From Multifurca ochricompacta (lineage: Eukaryota > Basidiomycota > Agaricomycetes > Russulales > Russulaceae), in the NCBI GenBank assembly GCA_022496185.1, contig WTXG01000082.1, positions 88,801 to 152,800 of the forward strand: a stretch of 64,000 nucleotides of DNA, given 5' to 3'. A model generated the notes under the pieces. The model worked only from the letters and a program-made list of their open reading frames with translations, did not search any database and was not told the DNA's origin. The position numbers and the translations under genes were made by a program. Positions 43,709-55,332 of this stretch are shown here, in pieces. Each line of letters starts with the position of its first letter. Position 1 is the first letter of the stretch.

Positions 43709-46700
43709 TTAAAGATTCTTGGGCGCCTGAGGGTGTCGTAAATGAAACTCCGGATCAGGTCCGGGGCAAAGATATCCCCGGCTGGTTCCCACGAGTTGTC
43801 AGAGTCTGGGAAACCTTTCCACTTGATCAGGTAATACAGCTTGTGCCCTCAGCCCTGTCGCTTCGAGTCTAGAACACGTTCTACTTCCCATTCCTCCTCT
43901 CCTCGATAAGGTCAGGCGGAGGTCTCGGGAAGTTCACCCCATGAATGGAGGTTTCCTTATATGGGGTCAGGAGTTTGGCATGGAAGACCAGGATGGATCT
44001 TCCATTTCGGCGGCAATGCAGTTCATATGACACATCTGACAGCTTCCTTGTGATCTGGAAGGGTCCGTGACGTCGGGGCGCTATTTGGCTGAGGGGTGTG
44101 ACGTATGAATATTTTTTCCCTCGAGCCATACCCAGTCATTGGTCCGATAAGGTGTGAAAGTGCTTGGTGGGCGGTCAGAAGCTGCTGTGCCTTTACGAGG
44201 TTGTCATTGGCCGATTGTCGTAACTCTTCCCATTGGCTTATCCGTTGGGTTACGGAAGGGACTTGAGTAGGCTTATCTACCCACGTGGTGCGCGGGGTCC
44301 AGCCCATGATAAGGGAGAAGGGGGTAGTCTTCGTGGTGCCATTGGGCCATGAGTTGTGAGCGAACTCCGCAGTTGATAGCCATTCTGCCCAGTCGTCTTG
44401 TCTGCGGTTGCACCAGAATCGGAGGTATTGTTCAAGCCATTGATTTGTCCGCTCGGACTGCCCATCCGTCTGTGGATGATAGGCTGTGGAGATGTTCTGC
44501 GCGATGTCCAACGTTTTGCATAGGGCTCTGGCAAATGCTGATGTAAACCTGGTGTCGCGGTCGGATATAATCTTCTTGGGGAGTCCGTAATGGCGGTATA
44601 CGTGATCCAAGTACAGCTTTGCCACTCCTTCGGCGGTAATAGTCTCGTGACAGGGAATGAATAGGGCTGCTTTGGAGCAGTCGTGGTCAGTGATTGTAAG
44701 GATGGTGTCAAAGCCCTGCGATTCGGGTAGTTTGACAATAAAATCCATGGCGATGGTCTGAAAGGGGGTCGACACAATGGGAGTGATGGGGTGTATTGGC
44801 GGGATTTTTGGATGTGTGTTGACCTTGTTTGCCTGACACGCTGCGCATCCTTGCACATAATCTTCGACGTCTTTTTTCATGTTGGGCCACCAGTAGTCTC
44901 TCTTGGTCAGGGCGTAGGTGTTGTGAATACCGGGGTGTCCTGCGGAGGGAAGGTCGTGATGAAAATGGATCACCCCCCTCTTAATGTTGTCGCCACCGGT
45001 GACAACCAGTCGATCTCCGTCCTTCCACCACAGGCCGTTAACTTCCTTTAAATTGTGTGCATTGGCCCATGAACGGCATAGTTCTTGGTTCATGTTTTGG
45101 GAACCTGTGCCCATAGGTCCATATCGTGGAGGCTGACTACGGCAGTTTTCGCGAACACTTCCTCTGGGAGGACAGTAATGTCATTGTTGTCATCCTCGCC
45201 TGTATGCATATCCGGTCTTCGTGACAGTGCATCCGCTCTAGCATTCTGGCTTCCAGCAATGTGTTTCAGGGTGAAGTTGTATTCTTCTAACTCCAGAACT
45301 TCTCGTGCCACACGCCGACTGATTTTGTGGGGTTCTTTCCAATACAATAGGTTGGAATGGTCGGTGTGGATAATGGTCTTATGTGGGGTCCCAGCCAGGT
45401 AAGGTCGCCAGTGTCGCAATGCTTTAACTATGGCGAGGAGTTCCCTATCCCAGATGTCATAGTTTCGTTCGGCTGGGGAGAAGGTCTCTGAGTAGTACGC
45501 CACTGGGTGAAGTATCTGTGTGGCATCCCTCTGATATAACACGGCCCCGTTCGCAAAGTGAGAGGCGTCTACTTCCAATTCGAAGGGACGATGCAGATCT
45601 GGTTGGATAAGTACGGGTTCGGAGCCGACTAGGTCTCTGATCTGTTCAAACGCCTGCTGTTGTGCTGAACTCCAGTGCCATGGCACATCCTTCTTCAAGA
45701 GATCGTTCAGTGGTCGTGCGATGCCTGAGAATCCCTTGACAAAGCGTCGGTAGAAGTTGCAGAATCCAATGAACGATCTGACATCCTTGACGCAGGTCGG
45801 CACAGGCCACTCCCGGATCCCCTGTACTTTAACGGGATCCATGCGCACTTGTCCCCCTTCTAAGATGACTCCTAGGTACTCAACGCTGCGTTGCTCGAAA
45901 GAGCACTTTGCGGGTTTGAGGTACAGGTCGTGTTCTTGGAGTATATCTAATACCTGATGTACCCGGTCTCGGTGGTGATCTAGATTATCTGGGGTGGCCA
46001 CCAGTATGTCGTCCATATAGACCACTACTTCTCCAGTAAGGATGAGATCTCGGAAGATGTGGTTCATCATGGCTTGGAACGTCGCCGGCGAATTGGTGAG
46101 GCCAAAGAACATGACGTTTGGTTCAAACAATCCTTGATTAGTTTTGAACGCTGCTTTACATTGATCTCCTTCCTTGATCCTGACGTTGTTGTATCCCCAC
46201 CGCACGTCCATTTTCGAGAAGAGGGACTTGTCCCTCATGGTGTCTATGAGTTCGGAGATGAGCGGTAGGGGGTAGGCATTCTTCACTGTGTAGCATTAAT
46301 CCGTCGGTAGTCCTGGACTGGTCGCAGCTTGCCATCCTTCTTTTTAATGAAGAAGAAGGGCGAGGCATACTGTGACTTGGACGGACGAATGTATCCTTTT
46401 GCCAAATGTTCTTCAAGGAACTCCGTCAATGCCACCTGCTCGGACTGGGATAATGGATAGATTTTGCAGTCAATTGCAGCCGGTGTGTCGGGGAGCAGGT
46501 CTATGGCGTGATCCCAGGGTCGAGAGGGTGGGAACCGCTGTGACTCCTCTCTGAGAACACCTTCCAGTGTCGGTGATAGGTACGCGGTACTATGTCATCG
46601 TAAGTTTTCTCCGTCTGCCCCTGTATCGCCTTCTGGGCCAATTCTGAAGCCTTCGTGGCATAACAGCGACCGAGGTCCTCTACGCCGATATCTGCATCCT

Positions 46701-47189
46701 TTGTTGCGCCATGCCTAACCGCATAATCATAGCCCCTCGACGTAATGATGGTGGGGTAGGAATCTTTGTCCATCGTTGCATCTGCCCAATTGATCCTGGG
46801 CTCGAATGCAGCGAGCCATGGATACCCCAAAATGAGGTCTTCGTCTCCCAAGTCAGTGATCAGAAAGCGAATGACTTTTGCTGTTTCCCCGACTTGGACA
46901 TTCAGGTCGGTGTAATGCGTAATTTTCCCAGCGCGGTTGGCAGTTCCATCAATATTCCAGATATTTTTCTCTTTGGGAAGAGCCTGCTTCCCTAGTCCCA
47001 AAGTTTTAATCATTCTGGGCTGATAAAGTTGTCTGTGGCTCCGGAGTCCACTAAGATATCTCGGTCGGCCGTCCTCTGTGTAGTCTCGAAATGAACTGGT
47101 ATTTTTAACGACTTGAATCGACTAGTATACACAGAGGTAACATGGAGTGCTCTTGCCCAGGCCGATGGGGTAGAGCTTATCAAAAATCC
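43709..47189 (-). pseudogene. pol of Gypsy C (frameshifted)
   Basis: Protease with the TKISRSATDNF-region near 47040 (DILVDSGATDNF once shifted), RT at 45090-46286 (YMDDIL present), RNase H, integrase at 44023-45114 (HFHHDLPSAGHPG, HPQTDGQSERTNQ) and a chromodomain near 43760-43880. Several single-base shifts, for example at DMDLWAQV (about 45105) and before the RT (about 46290). Confidence 0.88.
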
Positions 47190-48692
47190 TTCTTTGCGAA
47201 AGCCTTTTCCACAAGGATGGCTCGTACTTCCTCACTCTCCGTCATCATGTTCGCCCATATGTCTTGGGCCTTTTCTTCCTTGGTTCGCTTGTCGACAGCT
47301 GGCGGGTTATTGTTGATAGGGGTCGTCGGCGTAGCGTTCGCTGCTGCAACTCGTACTCCCTTCTTCGGGCAGTCTCGGGACATGTGTCCCTGGCCTTTAC
47401 AGCGAAAACATCTTCCTTCCTTCATCAGTGTCTGCCGTTCGTCTTCCGTGAGCGTAGCTCTTGCCCTGACTCTGTCTGCGGAGGTGTCCATAGCATTGGG
47501 GTCCCTCTGCGTAGCATGCGCTGGTTTGACTCCAAACGCGGCTTTCCATTGTTCTCGCGTCTTTCCTTTCTTGGTATCGACTCCAAATCGTGTTTGGAAG
47601 TCAAGATAGTCTTGCTGCTGTCGTCGAGCAGCATCGACCCACTCGTCCCAGTCATGAGGGTGGTGGAACTGTATGATGTTTTTGACAAGCGGGTTCGGCA
47701 AGCCTTGGGAGAAGAGGTCCAAGGTTGCTTCCTCATCCGTATCATAGCCTGCTCGGTTTGCTAGGCTTCGGAATTTTGCCACATATGCGTCGAGCTCTCC
47801 TTTCTCCATTCTCAGGGATTTTAATTCCCTGGCTGCCTTTTGTTTGCCTGTCCATCAGTGAAGGCGTCTTTGAATCTCTGGGCTATGGTCTCCCAGAGGC
47901 CTTCACTGGTAGTGCGGCGGCCACTCTCTACCTGCTCGTTCAGCCACTCGAGCTGTTCCATTGTCCAATCGTCAACGGCGTCACCCCTGATGAGGGAGAG
48001 AAAGAGGTTGGCGCGCTGGAAGGGGTTGACGATTTGGGCCACATCATGGTTGAAGTTTTGAACGTGGTGAACTCCAGCATGAACTTCTTGCTCTGGGAGC
48101 GATCTCCCGTGAAGGTCTGGGGTAAGATCCCCGAAAGACGTCCCGACGGCGGCGGGATGTTCGGGACGACCGGAGGAGGAGGAGGAGGAGGGACGGGGTC
48201 GGGGAGTTGAGCAGCGATGGTGGACATATTCTGATGAGATGGGGTAATGGTTTCTGAGGATTGTATCGATATCTGGGGGGTTGTCAAAGCAGGGGCTCTG
48301 ATCGTGACAACTGCCGGTGCAACCAGGGGTGTAGACAAGGCTAATACTGGTGCGTCTTCGCTATTCTCTTCGACGTATTCTTCTGGTTCTGAGTCGGTGA
48401 TGATCGCGGGCGGGTTCTCTCTCCACGGTCCAAGGCCGAATTCTGGTGGAGCGGGAGCGGTAGTAACCCACGAGTGTCTGCTATCCGAGTATCGGATACG
48501 ATACCAAACTCTCTTTTCGTCGTCGTATTCTACCGGTTGGTATCTTCCGTCGTGATAGACGTAGTATCCAAACTCGGTTTCAAAGTCTTTCCAGACGGCA
48601 GAGCCAAGTGTCTGTTGTGAAAGATTATTCTCGTCTCTGCGTTCGATGAGCTCTTCTTTGAACAGGGTCTGACTGCGGCTGGACGAAGCCAC
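47180..48692 (-). pseudogene. gag of Gypsy C (frameshifted)
   Basis: AUG-less N-terminal part open from GTG 48692 to the first ATG at 48229 (MSTIAAQLPDPVPPP), then the capsid region, shifted at about 48050 and 47830, and the zinc knuckle CFRCKGQGHMSRDC. Ends AFAKKDF with TGA 47180-47182. Confidence 0.85.
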
Positions 48693-48701
48693 GTTGGGAG
48701 G

Positions 48702-48712
48702 AGACTCGACTT
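48702..48712 (-). promoter_or_regulatory. primer-binding site of Gypsy C
   Basis: Minus-strand AAGTCGAGTCT, exact complement of AGACTCGACTT at 48939-48949 in the 5' LTR, as in A. Confidence 0.65.
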
Positions 48713-48714
48713 GA

Positions 48715-49290
48715 TGTTACGTCCGGTGCGGGACGTTCCACACGACTTGTGTGACAGCGTTCGTTCGTTATCGGGTAAAAGGCCAATAAGACCTCTTGGA
48801 GTTCGTGGTGAAAGAGTCAACGTCAAAGAGGCTGTTCTCTAAGACGATGTTGAGCGGAAGGCACCTGAAGTGCTTGTGAGAGGATCGAGTCAAAGCTTTC
48901 AAAGGGAAGTCCAGAAGACAAGCACCGATGTATTCAATAAGTCGAGTCTGAGGTCTACAGGGTAGCTACAGCGGACTTATATACGTAATGCAGTGGGCGT
49001 CTACGAGATAAGGGAACGGAGTCAGGTGGGCCCAAATATACGAAAGCGGAGGGCGTAGAGCCTGGCTTCTGATAGGGTATTAAGTAAGTGTCCGGTCGTA
49101 TGATAAGAAGATAAACGATAACAAAGATAACAGTAAGTAAACATGGACAAGCAAGAAGGTCACGGGGATGGACGAAGAGCATGTGACGGATCCCACGATG
49201 GAGACGTGATCTGATAGTGAAGCGTGGGCGGTAGAGAGGGGTCGTCGTTGGGTAGGAAAAAGAACACGGGCGAAGACGGGGTTCGTAACA
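48715..49290 (-). repeat. 5' LTR of Gypsy C
   Basis: 576 bp; TATA box on the minus strand at 48977-48983. Confidence 0.9.
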
Positions 49291-49393
49291 GGATCCCACG
49301 ATGGAGACGTGATCTGGTAATGAAGTGTAGGTGGTAGCAAGGGGTCGTCATTGGGCAGGAAAAAGAAAATAGGAAGAGACAGGGTTCATAACA
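49291..49393 (-). repeat. LTR fragment (first about 103 bp of the 3' LTR of Gypsy D)
   Basis: Starts abruptly at GGATCCCACGATGG, matching the interior of the neighbouring LTR at about 49190, and ends GGGTTCATAACA next to the polypurine tract of D. Confidence 0.85.
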
Positions 49394-49424
49394 TCACCCC
49401 CTCTTCTGGTTCTAGCAGTCCCGG

Positions 49425-50618
49425 CTAGAAACAACTCGTACTGTCATCATCCTGTACCAATTCCAGGTAATCGTCGGCTACATTATGATCATCCATGCTG
49501 TACGATTCCACCTCCTGCGGACACGCATGGGTACGAAGAAACCCATACAAACCGCGCTGACCACAAGCGTGGCATAAGTCGTAGACGGGGCAGTTGATCT
49601 CCTTATGCCCGGCGTTGTGACGAAGGCACTTGCCACACCAGCCCGACGGGTTGATGATCGTCGGGGCCACCCCTACTCGTCGGAAGATGCAGTGTCGACT
49701 CCAATGGAGGTTGCTACGGCAATGGCGACACCACTTGTGATTGAGTGGGCAGTGCCAGCTGATGTGGTACTTGCTGTCGCAACGCCAGCAAGTCTCTCTG
49801 CAGGGATTTTTGTGTAGGCGTGGCGTCTCAAATCGATTTGGCAGCAGCGTCGGGGCCACACCCAAGGTTCGAGGGGGGAGGGGTCGTGCATAAGTGTCAG
49901 CGTACCTTTCAGCGATCGTCTGGTACGCATCTCCCTTCTCCAACCTTTTCCTGATCTCGACAATCTCCTGTTCCAACTGGAACATTCCATTTGTCAACCT
50001 AGCCATCATCTTCACGTGCTCTTTGTATTGCTGGTTCAACGTCCTTCGCAACGTGATGTTCTTCCTTAACCTCACAACTTCTGCCTTCAGGCGCGGGAGC
50101 CTCATATCATTCATTACTTCGTCAATCGCGAAGGCGCGGCAGTCCTCCACGGCAAGGTGGCCCAACTGCTCATCAGTCAGTGTTTGATGGAGTCGACCCG
50201 TGTACCTTTCCTCCAGATAAACGGGGGCCCTGTAGACCGGCCCATCCTTCTTCATACATCCTGCCACGTCCATTCCTCCATTGGTGTAGTAGATGTATTT
50301 TGCGATGGCCGTGGATCCGTTGGCCATGGTGATCTCCAAGGGGGAGTACATTGAGGAATTGGGGTTGTTGGGGATGAAAGGGAACTCAGGGGCCTCATCG
50401 TCAATCTCTCCGTTGAGCAGGTCATTGGGATGGGGGTCTTCGCAGTGAGTGAAATCGTCGTTTGGGTTCGGGGATTGGTTCTTGACACGGGCCTCCGCAG
50501 CTTCATAATCGATGGGGGAGGAGGGACGAGTGGACGGGTGAGCAGACGGAAAGTTTTCGACAACAGTCATGGGAGAAGCGAAAGCGTCGATGGCGGCAGA
50601 GGCGGCGATGAAAGACAT
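49425..50618 (-). CDS. ORF3 of Gypsy D, intact zinc-knuckle protein
   Basis: 397 aa from ATG 50618 (MSFIAASAAIDAFASP), the same length as in B. Knuckles: CWRCDSKYHISWHC, CRHCRSNLHWSRHC, CGKCLRHNAGHKEINC and CHACGQRGLYGFLRTHAC. The helical segment (RLKAEVVRLRKNITLRRTLN to EIVEIRKRLEKG) and the conserved block around YYTNGGMDVAGCMKKDGPVY are kept. The start lies 75 nt after the pol stop. Two independent, diverged copies kept open at full length argue for a real protein. Confidence 0.8.
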   Translation of the reverse strand: MSFIAASAAIDAFASPMTVVENFPSAHPSTRPSSPIDYEAAEARVKNQSPNPNDDFTHCEDPHPNDLLNGEIDDEAPEFPFIPNNPNSSMYSPLEITMANGSTAIAKYIYYTNGGMDVAGCMKKDGPVYRAPVYLEERYTGRLHQTLTDEQLGHLAVEDCRAFAIDEVMNDMRLPRLKAEVVRLRKNITLRRTLNQQYKEHVKMMARLTNGMFQLEQEIVEIRKRLEKGDAYQTIAERYADTYARPLPPRTLGVAPTLLPNRFETPRLHKNPCRETCWRCDSKYHISWHCPLNHKWCRHCRSNLHWSRHCIFRRVGVAPTIINPSGWCGKCLRHNAGHKEINCPVYDLCHACGQRGLYGFLRTHACPQEVESYSMDDHNVADDYLELVQDDDSTSCF

Positions 50619-50693
50619 AATGGATTGTTCTGTGGTAGTAATTCGCTGGGGTAGCATATACTGGGGAATCCAAGAGAGTCTGGGATTGTTCTT

Positions 50694-52532
50694 TTAACTG
50701 TTTTTGGGTGCTTCTGGGTGTTGGGTATGGAACTCTGTGATAAGGACCGGGGCAGAGATATCTCCGGCTGGTTCCCATGAGTTGTCAGAGGGTGGGAATC
50801 CCTTCCACTTGATTAGGTAGTACAATTTGCGCCCTTGGCCTTGTCGCTTGGAATCTAGAATTCGTTCCACTTCCCACTCCTCTTCTCCATTGATAAGGTC
50901 AGGTGGGGGTCTCGAGAAGTTTTCTCCATGCAGGGGTGTTTCCTTATATGGTGTGAGCAGTCTGGCATGGAAGACCAGGTGAATGCGCCATGTAGGGGGA
51001 GTTCGAGTTCATATGACACATCTGACAGCTTCCTTGTTATTTTGAAAGGTCCGTGACGTTGGGGCGCCAACTTGGCTGTTGGATGTGACATGTGAATGTT
51101 CTTCCCTTCCAACCATACCAGGTCATTGGTCCGATAAGGCGTGAACCCTGTCGGCTTCTCTGCCAGGGTCTTTTGCGCCTTCAACAGGTTCTCATTGGCC
51201 GATTTCCTGATCTCTTCCCATTGGCTGATACGCTGCATGGCTGAAGGGACGTTCACCGATTTTCCTGTCCATGTGGCTCGAGGTGTCCATCCCATGATGA
51301 GTGAAAACAGGGAGTATTTCATAGTGCCATTGGGCCAGGAGTTATGTGCAAATTCCGCTGTTGCAAGCCAGTCCGCCCAATCATCTTGACGTCCATTACA
51401 CCAGAATCGAAGATACTGCTCGAGCCACTGATTTGTTCTTTCCGACTGCCCATCTGTCTGTGGGTGGTATGCCATCGAGATGTTTTGGGTAATATTCAGC
51501 ACCTTGCAGAGTGCTCTGGCGAATCCAGATGTGAAGTGTGGGTCACGGTCTGAGATGATCTTTGCGGGGAGACCATAGTGTCTGTAGACATGATCCAGGT
51601 AGAGTTTGGCCACTCCTTCTGCCATAATGGACTCATTGCAGGGTATGAACAGCGCCGCTTTCGAGCAATCATGGTCAGTGATGGTCAGGATGGAGTCGAA
51701 ACCTCTGGAGGTGGGGAGTTTAATGATGAAGTCCATGGCGATGGTCTGGAATGGTTGTGAAGCCGTTGGCGTAATTGGGAATGGTGCCGGTGGGTGTGGG
51801 TGTGTATTTACTTTGTTAGCCTGGCAGTCTGCGCATCCCTTCACGTATTCCTCTACGTCCTTTTTCATGTTCAGCCACCAGTAGTCTCGTTTGGCAAGAG
51901 CGTAGGTGTTAGCAATGCCTGGGTGTCCTGCAGAGGGAAGGTCATGGTGAAAATGGATCACCCCCCTCTTAATGTTGTCGCCACCGGTGACAACGAGTCG
52001 ATCCCCGTCCTTCCACCAGAGACCGTCGATCCTCTTCAGGTTATGTGCCTCCGCCCATGTTTCGCACAGCTGTTGATTCATGTTTTGCGAAACCTGGGCC
52101 CATAGATCCATGTCATGAAGACTAACAACGGCTGTCCTCATAAAAACTTCCTCTGGGAGTACTGTCACATCATTGTTATCCTCCTCACCATTGTTCAAAT
52201 CTGGTCGTCTTGATAGGGCATCTGCGTGAGCATTACGACTTCCAGCGATGTGCTTCAGTTCAAAATTGTATTCCTCGAGCTCTAGGACTTCACAAGCGAC
52301 CCATTGGCTTATTTTGTGAGGTTCTTTCCAATAGAGCAGGTTGGAGTGATCAGTATGAATGATAGTCTTGTAGGGAGTCCCTGCTAAGTACGGCCGCCAG
52401 TGTCGTAACGCTTTTACTATGGCCAGTAGTTCCCTATCCCAAATGTCATAATTCCGTTCCGCTGGCGAGAATGTTTCCAAATAAAAGGCTACAGGGTGAA
52501 GAAGTCCCGTCGCGTCTCATTGATTCAGTACG
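50694..52532 (-). pseudogene. pol of Gypsy D, 3' part
   Basis: RNase H (DIWDRELLAIVKALRHWRPY), integrase (HFHHDLPSAGHPG, SDRDPHFTS, HPQTDGQSERTNQ) and chromodomain ([16 protein letters not shown]). One shift at about 50870 separates the chromodomain, and a TGA at 52517-52519 replaces Arg after LNQ. It ends at the insertion of E. Confidence 0.88.
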
Positions 52533-53127
52533 TGTAACGCCTGGTGCGGGCATTCGTCACGATGTGTGATGAGTCGTGTAGCAAAACTACGAAGTCAGGT
52601 GTGCACTGTCTTTCAAGTACACGGAGTTCGGGTGAGAAGTCAATACCAAGGAGCTAATCCCTTAGTACTGGTGAGCGGAGAAGTGCCAGAAGCACTGAGA
52701 CGATCCAAGAGTCGGGTCTTAGGTATCACCCAGAAGGTAATGCACCAAGTCGATTAAGAAGTCAAGTCTGAGGCATACAGGCTATCTAGGCAGGCCTTAT
52801 ATATGTAATAGAGGTCAGAGTCTAAATCGGAGTACCGTACTTGATGTATCAACAAAGTCGTAATGTAACCAAATGGGGGACGGAGTCAACGTGGGCCAGG
52901 TGAGAATATATGTAGATGAATCTGGTATAGTCGTGATTCTGGTGGGAAAATACGTAAGCGTTCTTGTGTAAGATATGAGTCAGAGATAAGCACAGCCTTG
53001 GGTCAAAGATAAGGAACAAATAGGTACAAAGGAAGTCATAATACGGTCAACAAAGGGGCAAATGGAGTCAAACAGTATGTCACGTGACAGAAAAAGGAAA
53101 CGAGATGACGCAGCGGGGTTCGTAACA
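52533..53127 (-). repeat. 3' LTR of Gypsy E
   Basis: 595 bp; forward strand starts TGTAACGCCTGG and ends GGGTTCGTAACA, followed by the polypurine complement TTACCCCTTTTCT. Confidence 0.88.
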
Positions 53128-53158
53128 TTACCCCTTTTCTAAGTCCTAGCAGAGCCAG

Positions 53159-54354
53159 CTAGATTGGCATACCATCGTCATCCTGGACTAGGGAGAGGTA
53201 GTCATCAGCTACGGCGTAGTGATCAGCATCGTAGTTCTCCTTTTCTTGGTCTGCGGGGCAAACGTGTGTTCATAGAAAACCGTAGGGCCCCCGTCTCCCA
53301 CAGCGAAAGCAGCCGTCGTGAACATGACAGTCGATCTCTCAATGACCAGCATTGTGGGAGAGACACTTGCCGCACCACCCCGAGGGGTTCTGGATGGTGG
53401 GGGCTTGCGCAAGTCGTCGGAACAAGCATTGGTGACTCCAGTGCGAGGTACTTTGACAATGTCGGCAACGTTTGCGGCCTTGGGGCAGCACCAGCTGAGA
53501 TGGTACTTGCTGTTACAGCGCCAGCAAAGCTTGCCATCAGGGTTTTCATGGAGGCGTGGCATTTCGAAACAATGAGGGTTAAGCCGAGGCGCGAGGTCGA
53601 GGCGGCGGCGAGGGAGTGGTCGCGCAAAAATATTGGCGTACTGTTCAGAGATAATTTGGTATGCCTCCCCTTGCTCCAACCTTGTCCTAATGCTTGCCAG
53701 GTGGTGCTCTATGTCAAAAACCCCTCGGTTGATCTTTACCATTTGCCGTTCATAATCGCGGCGCTGCATCTCCAAGTTATCCCGAAGTGCCTGGAATTTG
53801 CGGAGTCGTGCAATCTCAGCAGTCAGTCATGGCATTCGTAGGTCTCGAAGCACCTCATTGATCGCGAAGGCGTGTGGGTCATGGGCTGAGAGATGTTGCA
53901 AATGTTCGGGGCCTAAGACGTAGTGTAGCCGATTGACGTTCTTCTCTTCCAAATAGACTGGGGCCCCATAGACGGGTCCTCCCTTCTCCAAGCATCCTGC
54001 CACATCCATACCTTTGTTGGTGTAATAGATATACTTGGCCACTTCGGTAGTGCCGTCGTTCTTAGATGATGGAATCATGAGTGGGAAGTAGAACTGGGAG
54101 TTGGGGTCATTGGGGAAGAAGGGGAACTTGGGGGATTCATCACCGAAGTCTACATCGATCAAATCGTTGGGATGCGGGTGTTTGGGCAAATTAAAATCTT
54201 TGTCGATGTCAATGATTCTGTCCCCTTGGGCCACTTGGGCAGTCGCATCGTAGTCAACAGGAGAAAGTGGGCAAGAAGGAGGATGCACAGGAGTAAGTAC
54301 GGGAAACGCATCGATGGCGGCAGAGGCGTGGATCTTCGAGGAGGACATGGGCAA
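53159..54354 (-). pseudogene. ORF3 of Gypsy E (frameshifted, diverged)
   Basis: Start MPMSSSKIHASAAIDAFP at 54354, end DDDGMPI-stop at 53159. Recognisable blocks: KFPFFPNDPNSQFYFPLMI, AKYIYYTNKGMDVAGCLEKG, PVYGAPVYLEEKNVNRLHYV, HAFAINEVLRDLRMP, the helical segment, and CWRCNSKYHLSWCC as first knuckle. Shifts at about 53820 and 53480. Its divergence makes it valuable for testing selection on ORF3. Confidence 0.8.
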
Positions 54355-54393
54355 GTTTCTAGTAAGTTGTGGGGGAGAGAGCTGTCCCGCAAC

Positions 54394-54731
54394 TCATATT
54401 TTCTCTGGCTCTTTATCTGCCTCTGGGTGGCGTCTATAGAAGTCGTCGATGAGTTTGGGCGCAAAGACATCCGCAGCAGGTTCCCACGAGTTATCGGCGT
54501 CTGGAAATCCCTTCCATTTGATCAAATAGTGGAGCTTCCGATTACGTCCCCGACCCTTCCATTTGGCGTCAGCAATGCGTTCCACTTCCCATTCCGGTTC
54601 TCCGTCAATAAGGTCAGGGGCAGGTCTGGGGAAGTTCTGTCCATGAATGGCAGTTTCTTTGTACGGCATTAGAAGGTTGGCATGGAAGACGGGATGTATC
54701 TTCCAGGTGGCGGGTAACGTGAGCTTGTACG
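54394..54731 (-). pseudogene. pol C-terminus of Gypsy E (chromodomain)
   Basis: [20 protein letters not shown], then [18 protein letters not shown] and [16 protein letters not shown], with the stop at 54394. Cut upstream by the LTR of F. Confidence 0.88.
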
Positions 54732-55313
54732 TGTTACGAACCCCGTCTCTGCCTACCTTCTTTTTCCTACCTAACAACGACCCCTCCTTGCCGCCTACTT
54801 TACATTATCAGATCACGTCTCCATCGTGGGATCCCTCACGTGCCCTGCTCCCCTCCCTGTGACTGCCTTTGTCCATGTTTACGTTACTGTACTCGTGTTT
54901 GGACTTTTATCTCTTATCTCTTATCCCTTATCTTTACGACCGGACACTTACTTAATTCCCTATCAGAAGCCAGGCTTTACGCCCTCTGCTTTCGTATATT
55001 CGGGCCCATATGACTCCGTGATATCTTATCTTTAGACGCTCATTCGATTACGTATATAAGTCCACTGTAGCTACGATGTAGACCTCAGACTCGACTTATT
55101 GAATACATCAGTGTTTGTCTTTCGGACTTCCCCTTGAAACCTTTGACTCGATCGTCTCAGTGGCACTTTCCGCTCAACATTGTCACTCGGGAACAGCCCC
55201 GTTGACTTTGACTCATCCATTCTAACTCCAAGAGACCTCATTGGTTTCTTACCTGAACCTACGTACAAAGCTGTTGCACAAGTCGTGCGGAACGTCTCAC
55301 ACCGGATGTAACA
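54732..55313 (+). repeat. 5' LTR of Gypsy F
   Basis: 582 bp, TGTTACGAAC to GGATGTAACA, TATA box 55053-55059. Same length as the LTRs of A. Confidence 0.92.
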
Positions 55314-55315
55314 TC

Positions 55316-55326
55316 AAGTCGAGTCT
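55316..55326 (+). promoter_or_regulatory. primer-binding site of Gypsy F
   Basis: AAGTCGAGTCT, exact complement of AGACTCGACTT at 55087-55097, 34 nt after the TATA box start. Confidence 0.68.
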
Positions 55327-55332
55327 CCCACA

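Larger units (their letters stand above)
41838..49290 (-). mobile_element. Gypsy C: full-length ORF3-bearing chromovirus, degraded
   Basis: Minus strand, 7.45 kb, LTRs 48715-49290 (5') and 41838-42412 (3'). Complete order gag, pol, ORF3, with many single-base shifts. No matching target duplication is visible: the left flank is truncated gag of B, the right flank an LTR fragment of D. Confidence 0.9.
49291..52532 (-). mobile_element. Gypsy D: 3' half, cut by Gypsy E
   Basis: LTR fragment, intact ORF3, and pol from chromodomain back into RNase H, ending where the LTR of E begins at 52533. The rest of D should lie beyond the window. Confidence 0.85.
52533..54731 (-). mobile_element. Gypsy E: diverged relative, 3' end only, cut by Gypsy F
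   Basis: LTR 52533-53127, ORF3 and chromodomain end, then F begins at 54732. It sits in pol of D after GTACG (52528-52532). ORF3 is much diverged from A-D, so this is a separate family of the same group. Confidence 0.85.
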
